From contig JALLPB010000011.1 in the NCBI GenBank assembly GCA_036939975.1, positions 1-37,854 of the forward strand: a stretch of DNA of 37,854 nucleotides. Direction: 5' to 3'. The translations under genes were made by a program, and so were the position numbers. Below, in pieces: positions 19,960 to 30,708 of the stretch. This DNA is from Cyclostephanos tholiformis. Lineage: Eukaryota; Bacillariophyta; Thalassiosirophyceae; Thalassiosirales; Thalassiosiraceae. The notes under the pieces were generated by a model. It was not told the DNA's origin. It ran no database searches and saw nothing but the letters and a program-made list of their open reading frames with translations. Each line of letters starts with the position of its first letter. The stretch's first letter is position 1.

Positions 19960-21957
19960 ATGAGCTCAATGAGAAGACTACCAGAATGGGTCTCTCGTCG
20001 AATGACTCTCCATCCACTTCTCCCGAAGTCATTATTCTCGGCCACCACGATGGCTCGCGGTATGACGAACCATCGCGGCCTGGTCGTCATCATGTTGGCA
20101 GTCTTCTCGGCGTTCGCGTATCATAACGACGTCAAATCCTACCTAGGAATCGAACGCGGGGGGCGATTCACCGGGCAGTTCACCGCTCGACCACAGGCCC
20201 TGATTGACGATGATTTAGAGGACTATGGGGAGCTGAACCTACCCGAGTGGCTGTCCAAGGTAGTTGATTGCGAGGATGACGAGGAGGAGAGTGACTGTAC
20301 GGCGAGGCTCGAGGCAGCCGCGGCTGATGCCGCGTCCAAATTCTCCTCGTATGGAGCAGACTACAGCAACGCTGCTCTACCGAAATTTCTTCCCAAACAC
20401 AGTCTCATGGACCTCGTCGCAATTTCGCACCTGTACTCGGCGGATTTCGGCATCGTCATGTACGACCCGGAGAACGATGACTTCTTGTTGCTATATAATG
20501 GAGAAAAGACGTGGGTGGGCCCGATTCTGAAGTTGGCTCTCACGTTCCGAATGCTTGCTTTCATGCTAAGGAAAAGTTTTCCCGACAGATTTCGAGGCAA
20601 GGAGAGCGACGAACTAGGTGAGTGTGCATTCATTTTGTTGTCATAAGTCTGTGACGGGAACTCAGCTCTCATTCTTCATCGCTTCGTCGCAAACAACAGC
20701 CATTGCCATAGGGAGCGGTGACTACCCCCACATCCGACAGATTTGCATCGACAACTTCCCTCACGCCGTCGACCGTGAGCCGTGCAATACCGATGCCAAG
20801 GACCGGACGCCAATCTTACAGTTTTCGAGCATTTACAGACATGCCGAGATTTTGCCCCACATGTTCGCAATGCCTATGCCTGCGTTTCATTTACCATGCT
20901 TCGTGGAGTGGGTGTCGGACAGGACAGTGTGTTCGGGATTAAGTGGGGACTATACGACGACAACATTCGAGGTAAGGAGGGTTGTTCCTTTCTTTCGTTC
21001 GATCCGAAAGTCGTGCACTGATGATCCCCTCCCACTCAGAAACTCATCAACCAAGTTGTTTGGCGGGGTACAGATTTTGCATATCTAAACACTATTCATA
21101 ACAATGCCCTCCGGAGAATGTGGCCTGGAGATATCGAAGGCAAGATTGCCCCTGAGATGAGAGAGGAAGATAAAAAGACCATAGTAATTAGTGCACTGAG
21201 GAACCTAATTGATGAGAATGTACTGCTTCCTCGTTGGAAGGGTGTAGCGCTGACATTGGAAGCGGAATACGAGAATGCTATCGAGGGTGAATTACTAGCT
21301 GCTGAGCCCATCCTGCCATGGGTCAATATCAAATTCGCCCGATCAAACCCTAACCCCACAGATTCTAATTTTACAGAACTTGCCAAATATGGCATCCAGG
21401 TCATGGGTGAGAGAATGACCCTTCAAAATCTCGCACAATTCAAATATCATATAGATCTGGGAGGTGGAGGCGGTACAACATGGACGGGTACTATCCAGAA
21501 GGTTGCTATGCCTGGTCTGCTCTTTCACCACGTTTCTCCCACGAAGGATTACATCCACGATTATCTTATACCATGGATACATTACATCCCTGTTGCCGGG
21601 GACTTACGCGACCTACGAATGAAGTATGATTGGGCCGAACGCCATCCCCATGCTGCCAAGTTGATTGCCAAGCAAGGAACGAAATATGTCCAACATTTGG
21701 CAACGCCGGAGGGATTTGATGAATTGTACCAAAAAGCATTCGTCGAGCCAGTGCGACAGGTCATTATGACGTATGAGCCAGTGCCGTCTTCTTCGTGGAG
21801 GGAAGTCCTGCGGGATGGCAGCGGATTGAAGCAAGCCATGCAATGCACGGGTAACACGCCAAGGGAATGCGATGACGCATCGATGTCAGATTTTCAAAAC
21901 CGACATGCAATTTTGAAGGGACAAAGTGAGGTTTCTGCGTCCTTTAAAGACATATAA
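19960..21957 (+). CDS. GT90/CAP10-type glycosyltransferase, type II membrane protein, three exons
   Basis: Model: exons 19960-20617, 20700-20971 and 21040-21957, 615 residues, with introns of 82 and 68 nt (GTGAGT to AACAACAG; GTAAGG to CCACTCAG). ATG 19960 is the first in frame; 20050 is an alternative closer to the membrane segment. A single hydrophobic segment (GLVVIMLAVFSAFAY) followed by a luminal acidic stem suggests Golgi or ER type II topology. The C-terminal domain matches CAP10/KDELC/POGLUT enzymes: GDYPHI, ILQFSSIYRHAEILP, VVWRGTDF, YHIDLGGGGGTTWTG, LLFHHVSPTKDYIHDYLIPW, HYIPVAGDLRDL and AERHPHAAKLIAKQG. The family uses UDP-sugars (Glc or Xyl) on proteins or glycans; the acceptor here cannot be told. 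The stretch just before the second intron fits the family less well than the rest. Confidence 0.8.
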
Positions 21958-22232
21958 TAATTAAATACGATGTCTCTTTTTCAATCCGTTTTAATATTTG
22001 CCTCATTCTCGTAAAAATTGTTGGAGATACCCTAGTGCTCACCGCGTTGTTTCTTGGTGCAATAGCAGCCCAGAAAATCATACCATTCCGTTTCCTACTC
22101 AAACAAAAGTGGGATTCAGTGGCAGCCGAAACTCTTATACATGAGTGGCGTCGAAGCGTAGTAAAATATCAGAATTTACTGATACTCCTATTAAGATGTG
22201 CCAAAAAGATGCCTCTGCACTTCTCGCACAAA

Positions 22233-22891
22233 CTAATTTGAATCTTCTGTTATCCCAGGTTTCATCTCAATTTCACGGTCGCTACCTTCAAGTACATTCA
22301 ACACACCTTAATTTGTACGAGGTGGAAAAGAAAATTACGTTGAGTTGGCCATTGTGAAATAATAGGAATCATCCAATCAATGGTATGATTGTTATTCACC
22401 ATTTTTGTACATTGATGCTGAGCAGAAGTAGCAAAAAAAAACACACGAATCATTTTTTTATACAAGAAGAAGCAAGAAAGAAAATGAAGGTACATAGGGA
22501 AGTCAGAATCTGAAGACAAAAAAATGCAATTTTGGAAAACAAAAGATAACAATAGTTGGCGTATCATCGTACCTCTCCCCCTCATCATTACGGGACAACC
22601 TTCGGGGGCATAGTAGAACGTTGCGAATCTCCCATTTTTCAGTTTGACACCACCATAACACGCAACATTCTCCGGTAACGACGACGCACAAGCGTCTACA
22701 CCGCCTGATCCAGAAGAAATAACAGTGATATCCGTTTTGCTACTACCATCGAAGCTTGCGATAAGCCAATCTACATCCCTGTTAGAATCGTCGCGAACCT
22801 GGGCCCATATCTCGGCGACTATTGGCAAGACGTTGACGCCGCTGCTTTTCTTAACACCCCCTGATCTAGGATCTGTGAATAGCGTTGGCAT
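22233..22891 (-). CDS. Coactosin-like ADF-H protein, with an 18-nt microexon
   Basis: Model: exons 22891-22573, 22417-22400 (18 nt) and 22306-22233, 136 residues; introns are 155 and 93 nt with GT-AG ends. The first exon encodes most of one ADF-H fold: AEIWAQVRDDSNRDVDWLIA, FDGSSKTDITVISSGSGGVD, LPENVACYGGVKLKNGRFAT and FYYAPEGCPVMMRGR. Read without splicing, the frame runs into poly-Phe non-homologous sequence. With the microexon it ends RASMYKNGVLNVLEGSDREI and then EMKPGITEDSN, the expected last helix and strand of the fold. The length agrees with coactosins (about 140 residues). The family binds F-actin and counters capping without severing it. This makes it a second actin-linked gene beside the myosin. 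It is convergent with the GT90 gene. Confidence 0.85.
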
Positions 22892-22943
22892 CGTCTCGGC
22901 CCGATGTTTGTTTTATGAAAAAATAATATGCACTACCAGCGCT

Positions 22944-22984
22944 CTAGGTAGTGTGAATGTGGGACACACAGAGTCTCTAGGTAG
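22944..22984. promoter_or_regulatory. Paired CTAGGTAG motifs upstream of coactosin
   Basis: CTAGGTAG occurs at 22944-22951 and 22977-22984, 53 and 86 bp upstream of the coactosin ATG. The same word clusters at 28908-28920, 29219 and 29276 between another divergent pair. A cis-regulatory role is inferred from placement only. Confidence 0.3.
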
Positions 22985-23691
22985 AGCACCCACAATTTAT
23001 GGTACCATACGCTGTTTAATGTTTAATCAACACGCTGCTGAAGCATACTAGAGGTACCACAAATATCGTAGGTGTGAAAGTAGCGTAAGAGGAATCGTAT
23101 TATTTTGATCTAAATATTATTAAATCTTTGAGCGCCACTAACTTGTGCCTACGCTACGCTCCGGCAAAGTGTGGCAAATTTGACGTTTCGCAATGTTTCT
23201 TTCAATTTCGCTACCGCTATCTCGAAATTTGACACCTTCTCTATCGTACCATATTATATCGTACGTAAACCGAATCGCGAAGGTGACAGACTTTCTCTCT
23301 TTTTGCCCTTTCGGAATTACGATAGTATATTCCCTTTTTTAACTATCGGAATTAGTATATACCAAAAACGTATGTTACCCTATTTTATTATTCCCTACTT
23401 TCTCACCCCAAGCTTCTTCCCCTTTGGAGCGTTACAGACAGACACATTTCTTCACACCTTGTTCCCTAAATAAGGGTTTTTTTCTTCTGAGCGCGCGGGG
23501 CCCTACCCGCAGGCGCAACTCTACTGGGCAGGCCGTACTATGGGGTGGAAGGCCGACTGAACGGGCGTAGGATGTGACTGGAGAGCAAAAATAATTCGTG
23601 TTCCCTCTTTTTTGCCTCAAAAAATCTTTTGTGACGTAAGTACTAAGTACGTATGCTCGCCTTTGTTATTACCCTCTGTATGGTACAATTA

Positions 23692-23878
23692 CAGTGCTCA
23701 GTACAGTTGTCCCGAGGCAAAAATCTAGATTTTTTCTTTTGTACTATTCCTACAGTTGACTCCAACGAGAAGTTAGGAGGAAGAATAGGCGGCCTAACTT
23801 CTCGTAAAGACCAACTATAGGAATAGTACGAGGGCAAAAATCTAGATTTTTTCCTCGGGACAATTGTACTGGGCACTG
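23692..23878. mobile_element. Hairpin MITE with TA flanks and CAGTG termini (Tc1/mariner type)
   Basis: A 187 bp element begins CAGTGCTCAGTACAGTTGTC and ends with the inverted counterpart (GACAATTGTACTGGGCACTG). TA lies on each side (23690-23691 and 23879-23880). The arms are about 88 bp each and nearly complementary throughout, including GAGGCAAAAATCTAGATTTTT on the left and a GGCAAAAATCTAGATTTTT stretch on the right. The central loop is only about 20 bp (near GGAAGAATAGGC). CAGTG ends plus TA duplication are typical of Tc1/mariner families, so it is probably a non-autonomous foldback MITE. It encodes nothing. Confidence 0.75.
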
Positions 23879-24086
23879 TAGTACTTAAGATTCGTATCTT
23901 TCAGATCTTAGATTCCCCAGCGAGGGACGGAGGAATGTGCAACCTTGCACTGGATGGCCAAATCAAACCCCCCCTTGCATCCCTTGGTCTCCTCGCCGCG
24001 ACGCGCAATAAAAGGTCATACAACATAATATTTATCAGTCGAATAATACTGGGGCGAAGTACTGTTTATCCGAAGCAACCTCAACA

Positions 24087-27000
24087 ATGGCGTCGTTTGA
24101 ACCCTGCAGGGTGAGTTCTTCATTGATCATACCACATTTTCCTATCGGTGCACCCAAAATTTTCGACTGCCCGTATCCACGGAGGAAGTTGCTTCATACG
24201 ACGATTTGATCCTTTTGTCTTGCAACGTGCAACGCATATTATGACACTATCCATTTTGGACAGACGAAAATGGAGAAGGAGGGCATCGCCCAGTCCGCCA
24301 TCTCCGCCTTTGAATCGGCATTCAACTCCCTCGTCTCTGGCAATACCGGCTTCATTCCGGAAACATCCATCTCCCCCGTCCCCGAACTCGTGCATACAGA
24401 CTCCATTTCCACCGAGCCCGACTCCACCCTTCTATCCGAAACGGTCGTCCTCAAACTTAACGGTGGATTGGGAACCGGAATGGGACTTGATAAGGCCAAG
24501 AGTTTGCTCGAGGTGAAGAACGGCGATACCTTCTTGGATTTGACGGCCAAGCAAGTCATGTGCATGAGGAAGGAATTCGGTCAGCATGTTAAATTTATGT
24601 TGATGAATAGCTTTTCCACCAGTGATGATACCTTGAATTTCTTCAAGACCAAGTACCCTGACATTGCGGGCGAGGAAGGGTTGGAGATGCTTCAAAATAA
24701 AGTGCCTAAACTTGATGCTACCACGTTTGAGGTACGTGGTTGGGCATTATTGATCTATTGATTTGTTTCGTTTCCCCCTTCTCTCTATTTATCTCATTGA
24801 TCGTTCTTTTGCTCATTTTTGTCTCTGAAACATGTCTCAGCCTGCCACTTGCCAGTCTGATCCAGACAACGAGTGGTGCCCACCCGGTCATGGTGATTTG
24901 TACGCTGCTCTCATCGGATCCGGCAGCCTCGCCGCTCTCATCAAGGGCGGGTACAAATACATGTTTGTTTCTAACTCCGATAACCTTGGTGCCACCCTTG
25001 ACTTGAAAATTCTGACCCACTTCGCCACCACCAACGCCTCCTTCATGATGGAGTGCTGTGAACGCACGGAGAACGACAAGAAGGGTGGTCACCTTGCCAT
25101 TCGTGTATCCGACAAGCACTTGATCCTGCGCGAGTCTGCCATGTGCGCCAAGGAAGATGAACCAGCCTTTCAGGACATTACCAAGCATCGCTTCTTCAAC
25201 ACGAACAACCTTTGGATCCGCATTGACAAGCTGCAAGAGATCGTCGACAAATTCGGTGGATTCATTCCCCTGCCCATGATCATGAATAGTAAAACTGTTG
25301 ATCCCAAGGATGATTCTTCACAAAAAGTTGTTCAGCTGGAGACCGCCATGGGTGCCGCCATCGAATGCTTCGATGGGGCGAGCGCCGTTGTTGTGCCTCG
25401 CACTCGATTCGCTCCCGTGAAGAAGTGCGACGACCTACTACTTCTTCGAAGTGATGCTTACGTCATCACTGAGGATTTCCGTCCCGTTCTCAACCCAGCT
25501 TGCGGTGGCGTCGCACCAATCATCGCCCTTGACTCCAAGAAATACAAGTTAGTTGGTGCTCTTGAAGAGGCCACCTCACAAGGCGTACCATCACTCGTTG
25601 ATTGCAAGCGGCTCACCATCAAGGGTGTCATTCGCATGGGTAGGTCCACCCGCTTTGTTGGTAACGTCTCTATTACAAACAAAAGTGATGAATCGAAATA
25701 TGTCTCGGGAACAATTGCGAATGCTGATTTGGATGTTAGCGATGCAGTCGGTCTTGGTACGTTGAAGCCCACTATTGTGAAGTCAGCTCCCATCAGAGGA
25801 CAGGAGCCTGGAACTTCTGGCCTTCGTAAAAAGACCAAAGAGTTCATGTCGGAAAACTACCTCAACAACTTTGTGCAGGCTGTGTTTGACGCCGTTATCG
25901 CTGGAGGGACCAATGTGTCTGAGGGAACTCTTGTGGTCGGGGGAGACGGCCGTTACTATAATGACAAAGCCATCCAGACCATCATCAAGATGGGTGTTGC
26001 CAATGGCGTCAAGCGATTCTGGATTGGCAAGGACGGTCTGCTCTCAACTCCCGCAGTCTCGGCAACCATCCGCGAGCGTGGACCTGTGTGGCAAACGGCC
26101 TTCGGTGCATTCATTCTCACTGCCAGTCACAACCCCGGCGGTCCCGAAGAGGACTTTGGAATCAAGTACAATACTCAGAATGGTGGACCCGCCCCAGAGT
26201 ATTTAATGCAAGCCACATATTCTAACACCACTTCGATCAAGAGCTACAAGATTTGTGCTGACTTCCCCGAAGTTGACATTACCACCGTCGGATCAACCAC
26301 TGTCATGGCCGGCGATGGAAGCAGCTCTGTTGTGGTTGAGGTCATCCCTTCCACTGAGTCCCATGTTGCACTTCTTAAGACCATCTTCGACTTTGACGCC
26401 ATCAAGGCCTTGCTAGACCGTGATGATTTTACCATGGTCTATGATTCCATGCACGGTGTGAATGGCCCATATTCTAAGTCCATTTTTGTTGATGAGCTCG
26501 GACAACCGGAATCTGTACTCACCAACCACATCCCCAAGGATGACTTCAACGGAGGACATGCCGATCCCAACTTGACCTATGCAAAAGAGCTCGTCGCGAC
26601 GATGGGCTTGAATGCGAAAGGCGATAAGATCGATGTCTCCGGCCCAATCCCTTCCTTTGGTGCAGCCGCCGATGGTGACGGCGACCGTAACATGATTCTT
26701 GGAACCCAATTCTTTGTCACTCCATCCGATTCTCTTGCTGTCATCGTGGCCAATGCCAACTGTATCCCCTTCTTCCGTAATCAAGGTGGGCTCAAAGCTG
26801 TTGCTAGATCCATGCCCACGAGTGGCGCTGTTGATCGTGTCGCAAAAGACTTGAACCTCGACTTTTTTGAAACGCCTACCGGATGGAAATTCTTTGGCAA
26901 CCTCATGGATTCCAAAGTCATCTTCAAGGGCAAAGATTACACTCCCTTCATCTGTGGCGAGGAAAGTTTTGGAACTGGATCAGATCACGTTCGCGAGAAG

Positions 27001-27519
27001 GATGGCATCTGGGCGGTGTTGGCATGGTTGAACATCTTGGCCGCTAACAACTCCGATGCATCCAAGCCCCTTGTAACTGTCGAGGATATTGTGCAGAAGC
27101 ACTGGTCAAAATATGGACGCAACTACTATTGCCGATGGGACTTTGAGGGCGTTGACAAGGTTAAAGCCACTGCTATGATGGATAAGATGCGAGCTGATTC
27201 AGCTACCAATACGGGCCGCACTGTTGGAAGTTATACTATCGCCACAGCTGATGACTTCAAGTACATTGATCCGGTTGATGGCTCGGTCGCCCAGAAGCAG
27301 GGGATCCGTTTCCTCATGTCGGATGGTTCTAGGATCATCTTCCGTCTCTCTGGAACTGCAGGATCAGGAGCCACCGTGCGAATGTACATCGAGCAGTATG
27401 AAACTGAGAAGCTTAATTTGCCAGTTGCTGTCGCCCTCGAGGAACTCACAGAAATTGCTCTGGGTCTGTGTGATATCTTAACTTTCTGTGGAACGAAGAC
27501 CCCAACTGTTATTACGTAA
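24087..27519 (+). CDS. Bifunctional UDP-glucose pyrophosphorylase / phosphoglucomutase fusion
   Basis: Model: exons 24087-24110 (eight codons), 24264-24731 and 24841-27519, 1056 residues; introns are 153 and 109 nt, both phase 0. If the small first exon were wrong, translation would start at ATG 24270. The N-terminal half is UGPase: the G-rich loop VVLKLNGGLGTGMGLDKAKS, CPPGHGDLYAAL and FVSNSDNLGATLD. The C-terminal half is alpha-D-phosphohexomutase: GTSGLRKKTKEF, catalytic-serine loop TASHNPGG, metal loop DGDGDRN, sugar loop CGEESFGTGSDH and phosphate loop RLSGTAGSGATVR. All catalytic loops are intact. Together the halves would take glucose-6-phosphate to glucose-1-phosphate and then UDP-glucose, the precursor for chrysolaminarin and other beta-glucans. 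This fusion is known in diatoms and other stramenopiles. The frame is long and uninterrupted. Confidence 0.95.
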
Positions 27520-27923
27520 GGAAGGAGGCGACGACTCTTGACTCTGTGCTTTGCTTTTACTTTTGACTGTGAAGTAGGTGCATTATCCAATAATGCCCAG
27601 GATAGAGTTTGTTGCGCTGGATATTTGTTGCGGCCGATATTGTAGTAAACGATACTGTTTTTGATCACAACTAAGCTACGCTAAATGAAAGCACGAATAT
27701 CTTTCTTTGGAGGTTAGTCATCTAAGCATTGTTGGAGCTGTAATAGCTTCTAGTTCGGGGTATCAATGCTGAGAGGCAATAACCAGTGGCAAGTCTCAGC
27801 CTGGATTGGCACGGAGGCACGACCCCCGCGTTGAGGAGACAGATACTTAACAGTGACCTTGTCCCATCGCAACTGGTAATCATGCCGATGATACAGGAGG
27901 GGATATAGATAGTGATACCATCA

Positions 27924-28736
27924 TTATCTGCGCGATAACTTTTGAAGAAACCAAATTTTGACGCCCCGTTTCCAAAAGGAATGTGATGTATCCTCGCGGG
28001 CGTAATTCTCATTACTTCCAGGAGCATCATCGGAACCCGCTAAATGCTTCATCGAGAGAGCGTCATCCCCATCGGCCACGATCATGGCGGTCATCAATAT
28101 CATCGCCAATCCCGAACTCAGAAATATTTCTTCAACGGCGTCGGGCAGGCCGAAGATGCCAACCCCCGGCAATGGCGCCCCGCACAAATTGATGACGAAG
28201 ACGCATATGACCACCATGAATTGTCGTCCGTTAACGTATCTATCCAGATTGTTACCCCTGTAGGCTAGGGTTATGTTTTTGTAAGCGATGGGATGTGTAT
28301 CCCTATAGACCAGGTGATCCACCACCCCCGTGAGTCCAACTAGCGATGACTGCTGTCCTTCCATCATTCCCAGCCAAATTATGGCTAAGAAAAGGATGCA
28401 AATGGCGAGCCACGGGGAGGCGTCGCTCGACAATTTCGTACCTTTCTTGAAGATGAGGTAGACGGTAACAACTACGGAAAATAAAAGAAGCGCGAGGGAG
28501 AGGGTGTATTTGATGACAGCGAGGGGCGTGAGCCTTTCATTGTGATCGCGCGAGGCGTCGTCGTCGTGTGTCTTCAAGTCGAATTCAGCTTCCTCGGGGA
28601 GGGCGGGAATGACGGTGGTAACACTTTGAGGAATGACGGTGGTAACACTTTGAGGTTTGGGGGCCGCCTCTATTCGTTCGGTTTTCGTCGATGGCCTCTG
28701 TTTGCCTGCTCTTGCTTGAGTCTTCGATCCGCACAT
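27924..28736 (-). CDS. Silicon-transporter-like membrane protein with one EGxQ-GRQ module
   Basis: A 270-residue protein with a charged, low-complexity N-terminus and four predicted membrane segments: LAVIKYTLSLALLLFSVVV, WLAICILFLAIIWLGMM, FMVVICVFVINLCGAPLPG and FLSSGLAMILMTAMI. EGQQ directly after segment 2 and GRQ directly before segment 3 form an EGxQ...GRQ pair, the signature of diatom SITs (which have two such pairs) and of the shorter SITL proteins (one pair). This protein has one. The C-terminus after the fourth segment is uncertain. Unspliced it ends FLQKLSRR at 27924. A GT-AG pair (28015 to 27928, 88 nt, correct phase) would instead extend it to a stop at 27722 (308 residues). Silicic acid transport is only suggested; many diatom proteins with this core are uncharacterised. 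It is convergent with UGPase-PGM. Confidence 0.6.
   Translation of the reverse strand: MCGSKTQARAGKQRPSTKTERIEAAPKPQSVTTVIPQSVTTVIPALPEEAEFDLKTHDDDASRDHNERLTPLAVIKYTLSLALLLFSVVVTVYLIFKKGTKLSSDASPWLAICILFLAIIWLGMMEGQQSSLVGLTGVVDHLVYRDTHPIAYKNITLAYRGNNLDRYVNGRQFMVVICVFVINLCGAPLPGVGIFGLPDAVEEIFLSSGLAMILMTAMIVADGDDALSMKHLAGSDDAPGSNENYAREDTSHSFWKRGVKIWFLQKLSRR
28607..28654 (-). repeat. 24-bp tandem duplication inside the SIT-like gene
   Basis: GAATGACGGTGGTAACACTTTGAG occurs at 28607-28630 and again at 28631-28654, encoding the repeated peptide PQSVTTVI in the cytosol-facing N-terminal tail. Being a multiple of three, it keeps the frame. Confidence 0.9.
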
Positions 28737-29309
28737 GGTCGTAATTCAAGAGCTTGGTAGAGGAAAATGAAACCACGATAGTAATTCGTTGCTGTGGTTG
28801 TTTTGAGAAAGACGTACTTCTCTCAGAGTGTTATGGCGAGGATTTGACGCTTCCTTCTTCGTTTCAGTCGTTGTAGGTAGAGAGTACTACCATAGCATGT
28901 AATATCTACTACCTAGGTAGTATTTTTTCAGAGAAAATTTGGGAACTACCCATGACTGGAAGGAGCGGCGGGGTGGCACACACCGAGGAGTGTGAGAAGA
29001 AGAACTGAGAGAGTTCTCACTATTTCGTTTCTTTTCGGGAACGAGAAGCAGAGCGTGTACGTGAGTACAATGGTACTTTGTAAAGAGTACATTGGGAATT
29101 TTTATCCCCATTTTCTCCCGCCACAAAGTGCACCTCAATGAAATCCCCTCTGATCTGCGCCACGTGGATGTAGGGCAGTAGGGGATGACTACTACTCAGT
29201 GGGCAAAAGCACGCATTACTAGGTAGTACTACTAGAGTTCGATTGACCGCCCTCTTCCAATCATTCACATAACTTCTAGGTAGATTCACCGAAAAAAAAA
29301 CGGCGGATC
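28737..29309. promoter_or_regulatory. Divergent promoter region, SIT-like and nucleoredoxin-like genes
   Basis: 573 bp with no credible gene. It holds an overlapping palindrome CTACCTAGGTAG (28908-28919), further CTAGGTAG words at 29219-29226 and 29276-29283, and an E2F-like core in reverse (TCCCGCCA, 29116-29123). Repeated GAGTAC words near 28881, 29058 and 29084 are also visible. Which gene each element serves is not determinable from sequence. Confidence 0.4.
29116..29123 (-). promoter_or_regulatory. E2F-like core (TCCCGCCA, reverse of TGGCGGGA)
   Basis: It sits 187 bp upstream of the nucleoredoxin-like ATG, flanked by TTTTC as in canonical E2F sites read on the minus strand (TGGCGGGAGAAAA). 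Motif-based inference only. Confidence 0.3.
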
Positions 29310-30501
29310 ATGAATTCCCCAACCTGCCGTCGCTGCGTCTTCGTTGTATCACTCTTGTTATTAACTTCCTTCGTCCGGTGCTCATCTGGTCAAGAGACCG
29401 CGACCATCGCCGATGAAGCAGCCGCCGCCGACGTCAACGCAGCGGGGGGTTTGAGTGATGCCATCTCCAACGACGGCGCGACGGAGTCGGTGATCGATTT
29501 GGATGCGGGAACGACTCCCGCCATGGACGAGACCGCTTGTGGAATGGTGGACGACGTCGACGTCGACGATAAATCCACCGATGGCGAGGCCGCGGCGACG
29601 ACTCCAGTCGATGGCGACGAGACGACTCCGGAGTTCGCCGCGGCCGACGATCAATCCTCCGCGGAAGGAGTGATGCCATCCGAATCGTCGAACGAATCGG
29701 AATCCACGCAGGATTCCCAAGTGAACGATGCGCTCGTGGTACAGTCTGGCCCGTTCGTTGATCTATTAGGAGACCTGCTCCTCTCGTTGGAAATGATCGA
29801 CGAGACGAAGGCTCAGGTTCATCAGCACCCAACCAACGTGGCATTAGATGGGAAGAAAGTTGTGGGTCTGTATTTCAGCGCAGATTGGTGAGTTCTTCAT
29901 CTTTCATTTTTCAATCACACTAATTGACGGTAAATATTGCTCTTATTACTTCGGTCTTATTTATGTAATCTTTTCATCCGTCTTCTTTTCCCCATTCTAT
30001 TTCAACAAAACGAAAAGGTGTGGCCCATGTCGACAGTTCACGCCCGATCTAGTGAACTTCTACAACAAGATGAATTCACGTATGGGCAAGAAGGATGAAT
30101 TCGAAATCGTTTGGATATCGCGCTGTCGTACCATCGACGCATTCGGGCAGTACTTCACCCAGATGAATTGGCTTGCGTTGCCGCCGAACGAGGCCATGGG
30201 TGACCGGGGGAAGTATCTCGGGGAGAAATTCAACGTCAAGTCCATACCAACTTTGGTCCTTCTCGACGAAATCGGCAATGTCATTACCACGGATGCGAGG
30301 AATAAAATTCCATTGGATAAGGCGGGTATAGGTTTTCCGTGGAGGAGTCCGGTCAGCGTGCTCATCTCCACGTTGGTCCCTAGGACCTTCCGACTTATGG
30401 TCAAGGGTAGGCTGAATAGCGTAATGGGCATGATCAAAAGGGTCCTCTTGGGGAAAGGGACCAAGATTACAGACGCCTTGGTGCGTGTTATAAAGAGGTA
30501 A
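29310..30501 (+). CDS. Secreted or ER nucleoredoxin-like thioredoxin-fold protein
   Basis: Model: exons 29310-29887 and 30018-30501, 353 residues. The 130-nt intron (GTGAGT to CGAAAAG) splits the tryptophan codon of the active site, and splicing restores [20 protein letters not shown]. The N-terminus is a signal peptide (CVFVVSLLLLTSFVRCSSG) followed by about 115 acidic, Ala/Thr/Asp-rich residues. The thioredoxin domain has the redox pair WCGPC, then FEIVWISR, NWLALPP, LGEKFNVKSIPTLVLLDEIG with the cis-proline after SI, and the FPW close found in nucleoredoxin and tryparedoxin. The C-terminal 50 residues are basic and hydrophobic, and unassigned. The likely role is disulfide exchange in the secretory pathway or a plastid-bound compartment. 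No KDEL-type ending is present. Without splicing the first frame stops at once. Confidence 0.85.
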
Positions 30502-30708
30502 TTAACAACTCGCTTTACCTGCTCCCATTGCATTCATGTAATATCGTGACAAAATAGTTGATTCGTGTCATCACTATTGGATCGCCCATGTCCGTTAGCT
30601 AGCTGGCATATATTTCTTATTATGACGATTCCTAAGCATAGAAGTACGAGTCCACTTGTTCAGACGAGTAATTCTTCGAGCTTGGCAAAATAAAAAAAAA
30701 ACGCATGT

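Larger units (their letters stand above)
22892..24086. other. Intergenic stretch with a hairpin element; no gene seen
   Basis: About 1.2 kb between the divergently oriented coactosin and UGPase-PGM genes. Two CTAGGTAG words lie at 22944-22951 and 22977-22984, just upstream of coactosin. Positions about 23170-23480 are T-rich with loosely repeated words (ATTCCCTTTTTT, CGGAATTA). Positions 23480-23560 are GC-rich without tRNA or rRNA features. The hairpin element at 23692-23878 is listed separately. Open frames of 60-110 codons here show no domain or codon signature and are not called. Confidence 0.6.

Noticed and set aside
22035..22357. Plus-strand ORFs downstream of the GT90 gene
   Set aside because: One has a membrane-protein-like stretch, but there is no start or splice context, and the region overlaps the coactosin 3' end on the other strand.
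22298..22891. Unspliced 197-codon reading of coactosin
   Set aside because: After PVMMRGR the frame turns into Phe/Leu-rich sequence unlike any ADF-H protein. The spliced model gives the expected ending and length.
23480..23570. GC-rich stretch as a tRNA or other structured RNA gene
   Set aside because: No T-loop, anticodon arm or acceptor pairing could be drawn.
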